The notes under the pieces were generated by a model. It did not search any database, was not told the origin of the DNA, and saw only the letters and a program-made list of their open reading frames with translations. A DNA stretch of 64,000 nt from Prevotella sp. (lineage in GTDB: Bacteria > Bacteroidota > Bacteroidia > Bacteroidales > Bacteroidaceae): assembly GCA_017619445.1 (NCBI GenBank), contig JAFZSI010000040.1, positions 62,001 to 126,000 of the forward strand, in the 5' to 3' direction. Positions 34,710 to 43,000 of this stretch are shown here, piece after piece (position 1 is the first letter of the stretch; every line of letters begins with the position of its first letter). The translations under genes and the position numbers were made by a program.

Positions 34710-36329
34710 TTACTTCTCTCCTCTCTCATAGAAGAACTCGTCAACATCCACATAGCCTCCTGCTTTCTTCGTGGCATAGCAGAAAATGGCAAATTTCTGC
34801 CCCATAAAGAAACGACGCCAGTCGAAGCCCATTCGATAGTCGGGTGTACCTATCTTGGTCCATTGCTTACCGTCGAGACTATAATAGAAATTGGCAGCAT
34901 CCTTTCCGCCCATGAACCGGCCACCCTTTGTTGGATGGAAGTCGGCATCTACCCGCAGCCATATCTTCGACTGCTTCAGTTCTACACTCTCAATCGTTTT
35001 GTCCTCCACTTTCGTTACTTGCTTGTCACGGTCAGAAAGCTCCACCTTCTGCTCACTCATCTCGAGCACCAGTTTCTTGCCTTTCTTCTTTACAGTCAGT
35101 GCACCCGTATCGCTGTTGAACGCAGCAAGTCCGGCACAGTCGCCGTCTTTCATATGCGACAAATCCATCACAATGCCACCGCTGCATGTGGGTCCTTCCA
35201 TGCGCTGCGTCAGGGTGTTGGGAGCCAAATACAAGCTGTTCACCACACGGTTGGTCTTCAACCGCAGGAAACCCGGTCGTTCGCTCAACGACCATGCCTT
35301 ATCAATGGGGTTGTGGTTCCACTGCCAGTGAAGGCCAAGCTTGGGCTGAGAGAAGTCATCGGCATTCACAATATGCTTCTCGGGCTCACCGCTTTTCAGC
35401 GGACGCATCACGTCGGGCACCTTGCCGTACTCGTCACCCAGCATGGGCCAGCCGTCTATCCAACGGCAAGGCATCAGCGTCAGCACACGGCCAACGCCTC
35501 CACGGTCTTGGAAAATAATGCCATACCAGTCGCCGTCCTGTGTATCCACAATAGTGCCTTGGGCCTCGTAAGAGAAGCCGCCAAACTCACTCTGCAGAAT
35601 CACATTCTTCTCGTAGGGTCCGTGAATGTCGTCAGCACGGTAGCACACCTCGCGGCGATGCTTGCCTGGAGCATACACATGTGAAATCATCAGCAGATAG
35701 TACTTGCCATTGTGCTTTATCACGCGGCTGCCCTCAAGCAGCCCCGTCTCGTCGGCCTCGCGCTCGAAAATCTTCTGGTGCGTGCCTTCTATCACATCCG
35801 ACAGGTCGGGCTTCAGCTCCATCAACTCACCCGTTCCATAAACGACATATACCCGCCCGTCATCGTCGAAGAACAACGAACAGTCGTGGAAATGGCGCAT
35901 GCGCGAAACCAGCGTCCATTCACCCGCGGGGTCGGTGGCAGAATAAATGTAAGTGTCGCCCATTGCACTGGTCTCGTTCGGGGCAAAGAGCACGTAGAAC
36001 TTACCATTATGGTACTTCAGCGACGTTGCCCACTGACCGCGGCCATAGACGGTGCCTTCCTGCATGTCGTACTTAGGCGAGTCGGTAAGGCGCGGATACA
36101 CATACCCGATGGTTTCCCAGTTCTTCAGGTCTTTCGAGCGCATGATGGGTGCACCGGGCATAAGGTGCATCGTGGTGGAAACCAGATAAAAGCTGTCGCC
36201 CACACGTATCACGTCGGGGTCGGGCACATCTGCCCACAGCATGGGATTCTTAATGGGTTCGTTGCCTTGGGCAACAGCTGAGAGGCTCATCGCCGAGAAC
36301 ACTGCCAGCAGGACAAAAATCTTTTTCAT
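34710..36329 (-). CDS. GH43 (beta-xylosidase/arabinofuranosidase type) with C-terminal beta-sandwich
   Basis: 539 residues with signal peptide (KKIFVLLAVFSAMSLSAVAQ). Catalytic sites are NPMLWADVPDPDVIRVGD (base), MRHFHDCSLFFDDDG (modulator) and TGLLEGSRVIKHNG (acid). The C-terminal 190 residues (LGLHWQWNHNPIDKAWSL, DAANFYYSLDGKQW, AIFCYATKKAGGYVDVDEFF) form the accessory sandwich of subfamily 12-like GH43 enzymes, which act mainly as arabinofuranosidases or xylosidases on arabinoxylan. The exact subfamily is my judgement. A relic of a second copy's C-terminus (EEFFYERIEK, then stop) lies at 36470-36502, showing that a related gene once sat upstream. Confidence 0.9.
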   Translation of the reverse strand: MKKIFVLLAVFSAMSLSAVAQGNEPIKNPMLWADVPDPDVIRVGDSFYLVSTTMHLMPGAPIMRSKDLKNWETIGYVYPRLTDSPKYDMQEGTVYGRGQWATSLKYHNGKFYVLFAPNETSAMGDTYIYSATDPAGEWTLVSRMRHFHDCSLFFDDDGRVYVVYGTGELMELKPDLSDVIEGTHQKIFEREADETGLLEGSRVIKHNGKYYLLMISHVYAPGKHRREVCYRADDIHGPYEKNVILQSEFGGFSYEAQGTIVDTQDGDWYGIIFQDRGGVGRVLTLMPCRWIDGWPMLGDEYGKVPDVMRPLKSGEPEKHIVNADDFSQPKLGLHWQWNHNPIDKAWSLSERPGFLRLKTNRVVNSLYLAPNTLTQRMEGPTCSGGIVMDLSHMKDGDCAGLAAFNSDTGALTVKKKGKKLVLEMSEQKVELSDRDKQVTKVEDKTIESVELKQSKIWLRVDADFHPTKGGRFMGGKDAANFYYSLDGKQWTKIGTPDYRMGFDWRRFFMGQKFAIFCYATKKAGGYVDVDEFFYERGEK

Positions 36330-36505
36330 ATAATTATTTTTTTAGGGAGTTAATGGGAGTTAACGGAAGTTATCGCGGTCTGCGACCGCTCAGGGAGTTA
36401 ACGGACGAATGAAAAAATATCGATTACTTCCCTCCTTTACTCAATAATTGTAAATTGTCAAATTGTAAATTATTTCTCAATTCTCTCATAGAAGAACTCC
36501 TCAAA
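36330..36505. repeat. Duplicated leader/repeat block B with GH43 C-terminal relic
   Basis: Same order as block A, but with the 50-bp GGAGTTAACGGA element at 36356-36405. At 36470-36502 the minus strand encodes EEFFYERIEK and a stop, matching DEFFYERGEK at the end of the neighbouring GH43. Confidence 0.85.
36356..36405. repeat. 50-bp hairpin element flanked by 12-bp direct repeats, copy 1
   Basis: GGAGTTAACGGA at both ends around AGTTATC and the hairpin GCGGTC-TGC-GACCGC. A copy differing at one base lies at 51309-51358. Confidence 0.85.
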
Positions 36506-36506
36506 T

Positions 36507-39248
36507 TCATTTAAACTGCCACCAGTCCAAGCGCACATCACCGCTTGCCTTACTGAAACAGATATAAAGGTCGTGAACGCCACTGGCATTCTTTACCTTG
36601 CCACTAAACAGGCGATACTTCTCCAAAGAGCCAGTGCCAGAAACTACCGCCGTGCCTACCACCTCACCTTTCAGGCTGTCGAGGCGCAGCGTAACGGTGC
36701 AACCGCCAGTGGCAGCAGCCGAGAGGCTGAAACTCTTGGCGCCCTTGCTGCCGAAATCCACACCGCGCAGACGGATGTACTCGCCATCGTTGATGTCATA
36801 GACATACATGTTTTTCTTGCCTGTTGAAGGCAGCATATTTGCCACGATGCCAGTATTCTCGATGCCCATCTTAGCCGATTTCAGCCCATAGCCCCAGGCC
36901 ATAGTCTCAGCCTCAACACGCTGGTAAGGATTCAGCCAGTGCAATTGTTCCATGGGCTTTTGGTCGAGCCAGTAGGGCTCTTCCTTGATGGTGCCGTCGG
37001 CATTATATGTGATTTCGGTGGCCGACACGCTGCGACGCTCATGGTGAACGAAGGTGTCAAGGTGCATCAGGTCGTAGTTCTGGCCGAACGCATACCAGTG
37101 GTTCTTGTACTGGCAGATGCCGGGATGATTGCCTCGGTTGCGCTCCGTTGGGCGCATGATGTAGCCTTTCGACTGCCATGGTCCCGTGGGCGAGTCGCTC
37201 ATGGCATAGCCCAACGCCTCAGGACAACAGGTGGAAGCATAAGCGAGATAATATTTTCCATCCCTTTTATACAGCCAGGGTCCTTCTTGGTAGTGGTCTA
37301 TGTGGTAGTCTAACTTCACAATGTCGCTTTTCAGCGAAATCATGTCTTCGTTCAACAGTGCATAATAGGTATTTGGATTGCCCCAGTACATATAGGCCTG
37401 TCCGTCATCATCAATATATACTGTCGGGTCAATATCGTCCCAGTGCTCCTGCTGCCACACTAACGGCTTGCCCAACGGGTCTCGGAACGGTCCGTAGGGT
37501 GAGTCGGCCACCAACACGCCTATGCCGTGGCCATGCAATGGTGCATAGAGGTAGTACTTTCCGTTGCGCTCAACTGTCTGTATGGCCCATGCGCCGTTTT
37601 CACGTGAACGCCAGGTGAAGTCCTTCAGCGAGGCAACTGCCCCGTGTTCTGTCCAGTTCACCATGTCGGTGGTACTCCACAGCAACCAGTCGTACATGAA
37701 GAAGCCCGCAGAGTTCTTTTCGTTCTCATCGGCAATATCCTCGGGCGATGAGTCGTGTGATGTATAGAGGAACAGCGTGTCTCCCACCACCATCGGCGAC
37801 GGGTCGGCTGTGTATTTGGTCTGGAACAGCGGCATGTTCACCTGTTCCAACCCTCGCATCTCCCACCAGTCAAAGTTCATCAGCTTAGGTCCTTTCCTGC
37901 CGGTGAACACGAAATAAAGGTCATGGCGGCCTTTTGCATAGTTTGTAAGGTCAGTGGTCAGCGTCTGCCACTTTTCCCAACCGCCCGTGCCGGGTACCTC
38001 AAGGCGACCTAACAGCTGGCCGCCGATACTGTCAACGCGTATTTCAATCTGTCCACCACGCAGGCCACTGGCCACACGGGCAGTGAACGTTCGCGGAATC
38101 TTATTACAGAAACACACGCTCTGCAACTTGATGTAGTCACCATTGTGAATGTCGGTTACATACACACCCACCTCGTCGTTCTGCTCAGTCTTCAACCCTT
38201 TCGAAAACGCCATCGTCTCAGCCTCTACCTTGCGATAAGGGCTGAACTCATCCACAGGCTCAACACCCTCGTCGGTTGGCACAATTGTCGGGAACGAGCC
38301 ATCAGCATTATATTTGAACTCCTCCACGGCCACACTCCGCCCGAAGCCACCGCCCTGCGGCAGCTTGCCCGTATGGTAGAAGAAATATGAATGTCCTTTA
38401 TAATCAGCCACGCCACAGTGGTTCGTAAACGACTTCGTATCGCACAAAGGCATAATCTCACCCGCATACGTCCAAGGTCCTGTGGGCGACGGTGCCGTGC
38501 TGTAGCTGATATGCTCGGGCACACCACCGGCAGCATAGAGAAGCTGATATTGTTTTGAACTTTGAACTTTGAACTATGAACGGGCAACCTTCCGCAGCCA
38601 AGGACCCTCCACATACGAGTCCTTGTACTTCACCCCCTGCTTGCGCTCGCTCATCATCGGACCGCCAAAAGCCTCCTCCGTCATGTCGAGCATGCCCAGC
38701 TCGCCCGAGTAGCTTATCATATCGCGGTTCAGCTTCAGGTAATACACCCGCGGGTTGCCCCACATCAGCCACGCCTGCCCGTCGTCGTCAATCAGCACTG
38801 TAGGGTCTATATGGTCCCACGAACCATTCTCAAACAGCGGTTTGCCAATGGCATCGCGGAATGGACCCGTCGGCGAGTCACCCACGGCCACACCAATAGC
38901 CATGCCGCCCGACAGCTTCGAATGCGCACAGATATACCAGAAGAATTTCCCGTCGCGCTCCACCACCTGCGAAGCCCACGCACGGTCATCAGCCCACGAG
39001 AAACTCTCCAAGGCCAACGGTGAGCCATGGTCCTGCCAGTTCACCATGTCCTGCGTTGAATACACGCGCCATTCCTGCATCCAGAAGAAGTCGGCACCAT
39101 CCTCATCGTGACCAGTGTAAACATACATCGTGCCGTCGTGCACCAGAGGAGCCGGGTCGCTCGTGCACCACGTCTGCACAAAAGGATTCTGCGCCAAGCC
39201 GCCGACACCTGTCAGCAGACAAACAATCGAAAGAAAAGCGAATTTCAT
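36507..39248 (-). pseudogene. Tandem GH43-CBM6-GH43-CBM6 gene interrupted by an in-frame stop
   Basis: Start at 39248 (MKFAFLSIVCLLTGVGGLAQ, signal peptide; 39254 is an alternative). Domain 1 has TSDPAPLVHDG, HIDPTVLIDDDG and the acid motif YVEGPWLRK. Immediately after this comes ARS and a TAG stop at 38574-38576, followed in the same frame by FKVQSSKQYQ and LLYAAGGVPEHISYST. The stop is created by a GAACTTTGAACTTTGAAC repeat insertion. The remainder (36507-38522) encodes the end of domain 1, a CBM6-like module, a second complete GH43 (TADPSPMVVGD, DIDPTVYIDDDG, YQEGPWLYKRDG) and another CBM6-like module ending RLDWWQFK. A GTG at 38522 could restart translation but without a signal peptide. 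Probably inactive unless the stop is read through; first gene of the operon. Confidence 0.85.
38543..38577. repeat. TTTGAACTTTGAAC repeat interrupting the GH43 gene
   Basis: Three tandem variants of the 8-base word TTTGAACT. The minus strand reads TAG followed by TTCAAAGTTCAAAG. Confidence 0.85.
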
Positions 39249-39281
39249 GTTCATTATTACCTGCAATTACAAAATACCCTG

Positions 39282-39311
39282 CAAAGATAATAAAAAAACA
39301 CGACATTCAAA
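39282..39311 (-). promoter_or_regulatory. Promoter of the GH43-to-GH95 operon
   Basis: TATCTTTG at 39282-39289 and TTTG at 39308-39311 on the minus strand, spacing 18, about 35 bases before the start at 39248. No terminator is seen between here and 23651, so eight genes may share this transcript. Confidence 0.7.
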
Positions 39312-39489
39312 ACAAAACGCGCACACAAACCTCTTAACAAATGTTACTAAATAAGTTCGGTGCAAAACGAATCATAACCATTCACGGTTATACTTTTCCA
39401 AATACTTCGAACCACCCGTTATTTTCTAAAACCATCGATTACAAGGATTAAGCCGATTCCCCATTTTTGCCCTTCTGTATTATTATCTA

Positions 39490-39720
39490 ATTGTCAATTC
39501 CCTTTGTCTATCTGTCTAAATGTCTTTCTGTCTCTATGTCAAATTATCAATTGTCAATCCTCCCTTTGTCTATCTGTCTAAATGTCTTTCTGTCTCTATG
39601 TCAAATTATCAATTGTCAATCCTCCCTTTGTCTATCTGTCTAAATGTCTTTCTGTCTCTATGTCAAAATATCTATTATCAATTATCAATTGTCTTTCTGT
39701 CTCTATGTCAGAAAAAACTC
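39490..39720. repeat. 62-bp tandem repeat
   Basis: Units start at 39502, 39564 and 39626 (period 62), with a partial unit after. Words are CTTTGTCTATCTGTCTAAAT, GTCTTTCTGTCTCTATGTC and AAATTATCAATTGTCAAT. It fills most of the 39312-39825 gap; reading frames through it are low complexity and not credible. Confidence 0.9.
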
Positions 39721-39780
39721 TCTGTCAAAACAAAAAAATCAGGACCCGTCTCACAACGGGTCCCGACATCAATTAACTCA
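39715..39780 (-). terminator. Possible terminator stem after the small peptide gene
   Basis: GGACCCGTCTCACAACGGGTCC (39742-39763): a GGACCCGT / ACGGGTCC stem, followed on the minus strand by TGATTTTTTTG. It ends the 40037-39826 transcript. Confidence 0.75.
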
Positions 39781-39825
39781 ATAAAATGAAAAATACTATT
39801 TACCAAATTAAAATCTCGGTCGCTA

Positions 39826-40017
39826 TTATTCCTCCCACAGGTTGATGTTCCGGGGCTTGTCGTCTTCCACCTCGTCGTCCCAACCCATGTTGTTTTCCTT
39901 ACCCCAGCCGGAGCCCCAGGCTCCTTTACTGTCGCCTTCGTAATTGCCCTGCAAGACACTTCCTTTGAGGTTCACTCTTACATCTTCGCAGAACGGTTTC
40001 AAATATACTCTTTTCAT
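39826..40017 (-). CDS. Small Trp/Asp-rich protein, unknown function
   Basis: 63 residues: basic start (MKRVYLKPFCEDVRVNLKGS), a Gly/Trp middle (GAWGSGWGKENNMGW) and an acidic tail ending PRNINLWEE. No signal peptide or known domain. A strong ribosome site (AAAGGAGGT) precedes the start, and the gene lies 19 bases after the 1872-residue surface protein, so the pair is co-transcribed. I recall similar short proteins (MKRxYxxP start) beside surface-protein genes in Prevotella; they have no assigned role. It could be a secretion partner, a peptide precursor or an assembly factor. The strong ribosome site and a terminator just downstream argue that it is real. Confidence 0.65.
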   Translation of the reverse strand: MKRVYLKPFCEDVRVNLKGSVLQGNYEGDSKGAWGSGWGKENNMGWDDEVEDDKPRNINLWEE

Positions 40018-40036
40018 ATTGATACCTCCTTTCTCT

Positions 40037-43000
40037 TTATTTCACATATACTTTCTTACCGTTCACGATATAGATGCCCTTGGTTGTCGGTTTGCCGTCA
40101 ATCTTCTGACCATTCAGGTTGTAATAAGGACCAGTGAACTCATGTACAGCATCCATCTCATCAAGAGAGCCGATTTCCGTTGTAGTGTCTCCACCAATGA
40201 ACGAGTAGAACGCTCTGATGGAATTGGGACCACTTCCACTACTACTTGGCAGTTGCAGATAAGCCTTGTTGGGAGAAATACCATTCTTATTATCCGCATA
40301 GACATAATAGAACGCAAGCTCACCTGTTTCTGGCGTAGTCTGAGTAGGATTGCCGTCCTTGTCGAGAGGAACATATTGATTAGTAAGGATGTAGCTTCCC
40401 TTAGGAGCATAAATCTTCGATGTACCAGTATTACCTACCAGGTAATTCGTTCCAACCGTAGATTCACTGGTGTCAACATCCTTCACGAACAGAGGCATAC
40501 TGCCAGGAGACTCTGTGTCACAAGTAAGGATAACCGGGGTATTTGCCGCAGCAACTTCAACAGCATTCAGCGTCAGCGTACCCGACTTGCTGCCTTCTTC
40601 TCTTGGCTCATAGGCACCCACCGTCTGTGCGGTCACGCCCTTGCCAGTGAAGTATCCGCTCAGGTCATACTTCTCGTTGTGGTCACGAACCTCAGTGGTG
40701 TAAGATTTGCCGTTGTAATTGTTGAAGCTCTTGAAAGTCTTGGTCACGGCCACTTTCTTCACCACGGCACCTTCGCTGAGATAGAGCTCCACGTCTTCTC
40801 CAGTACCATTTATCACATAAACGTTGGCACTGGCATCGTTGGCATCATTCGACTTTGTCAGGCTTGCCGCAGCAGCCTCTTCCGTATCCTGAGCATTTGT
40901 GATACGGCCACCCGAAACGGCCACATATACTTTCGCACCCGAGTCAACACCAGGAATCACCAGCTTCTGCTGTCCATCGCCGTTGATGCGCACACCTGCA
41001 CCAGTAGAGCTGAACTGGATATTAGCATTCGCCTCGTCGGTCAGATCCACGGGAACGATGCCCAGACCTGCCAACTCAGCAATTTCTGAACCGTCCTGCT
41101 CATTTAGTGCGGACTTCTTCCGCCATCCCACGAGGTTCTCGGGGTTGCCGATGTTCATCGTGTAATAACTATCGTTATCATTACCCGAAGGAGCCGTCCA
41201 ATACTTGTATTGGTGATTATCCTCGTCGTCAGTCAGGGCAGCATCTGCTGTCATTTCTGCGAGAGTATTGTTGCCGGTCGAAGTGTTGATGTTAGTCATA
41301 TCCCAAGTGTAAGGATAAGTCTGCTGGGTGTAGTCGTACTCATAGACCTTGATGACATAATTGGCACTGTCAAGGACAAATCCGTCGTCTGTACCGAGTT
41401 GCTCAAGAACGAAACGGCCATGACCACCTGTTACACTTAAACTATTGTTCGATATACTGCAATTACTTGTAGTTAATGTGCCTGTACGCGAATTTTCCTT
41501 AATACTGTAACTGTTTGTATTAGGACTCTGAGATCGTATTGTACCCCACGCAGTGTTATACTCCTGAGAAACGTTCAGCGTATTCTTCTTGCCTACAAAC
41601 GTCCGCTTAACTCTGTCAGGATTTGTTACGGTTGTCGTTGCCAAACGAAGATACGTTTTGATGAATTTATTTGATATTGCAATCTCATAGAAGTTATTCC
41701 ATCCTTCCTGGCTAAGAGTGAATGTCACATCACCATCCTCCTTCACTTTAAATTCATGATAAGCATAACCACCGTTTTGATCAACACTTGGAGCAGCACC
41801 CAAATGGATATAAGCTCCGTCCATATCATTTCCTAAGAGGTCTGTGGCATTCTCAACCTTCATGTAGTCACCATTGTTTGGACTATAGCGCGACCACTTA
41901 ATACGGATATACTGGCCAGCCTTCAGGTTAGGAATGGTCAAGCTTGAACCATTATACATAGTGACATAGTCGATATTGCCTACCATCTGGTTTGGCTGCA
42001 GGTTCAGCATCTGACGCAAAGCCTGGTCAAGTCCTTCCGGGTCTGGATTCGTGATGTATGCACCACCATCATCCTCTACATAAACCTTCTGCTCTGCATC
42101 TTCAAGGCGGTAGCGCTGCTTGCCCTCATGGTCGGGATTGTTTGCATCATAAGCAATCTTTGTCAAGTCTGGTGCATGTCCTGTAGTACCCCATTCCAGT
42201 GGTTTAGCTGCAAACAACAGGCCAGAAGTGCGGTCAATATATCGTGCATTGTCACCAGCAATGTTCATATTGTTACCAATCACTGGAACATTCAAGTAAT
42301 ACAGATTCTTCAGCGCATCGTCACTATATTGACGAACCTTATAATACAGACCCCATTGCGCATTATGGTTATCGGCATTTGCATACAATGCGGTTTGGTC
42401 TTCTATTGACTGTTCGCCTGTATTTCCTGCATCATGGTCATAACCTATTCTGTCGAATATCCACTCAACAATCTCTTGGTCTGCATTTGGACTCGTAGTA
42501 GGATCGGGAACAGAATATGGAACGGTCAGCACATAATATGTATGATATTTATGGCCGTCACCGCCAGCGATCTCTGCTCTTATCACGTATGCGCCAGGGT
42601 TTGACACATCAATGGCACTTCCTGGTGTCACAGAAGTCGTCGTCTCATTATTCTCATTATCTTTGTAAATGCAGGTGTAAGAAATGTTAGCACTTCCAGT
42701 TCCTGTATATGTGACAGCCTCAACGGTGTGGGTATTGCTCTTTTGAATATACTGATACAAATCGTCTCTCTTAACATTGTTGAGGTCATCCACCATCACA
42801 TATCCCTTGCTTGTAAACTTGAAGTCGTTGTCGAAGGTGAAACCAGTCAAGTAGAACACCTGCCAGTCGCTGTTGCTGCTGGTCTTTGCGGTATTTGCAT
42901 AAAGATAATATACATGGCCGGCAGTAAGGTTAACAACTTCCTCCTGGGCTGTATTACCGCTAAAACTAAGTTCCTTTATAATAGGATAACTCTGATACTG

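Noticed and set aside
39490..39720. Possible CRISPR array
   Set aside because: Whole 62-bp units repeat including the supposed spacers, and no Cas genes are near.
39520..39789. 89-codon frame through the 62-bp tandem repeat
   Set aside because: Low-complexity translation of the repeat.
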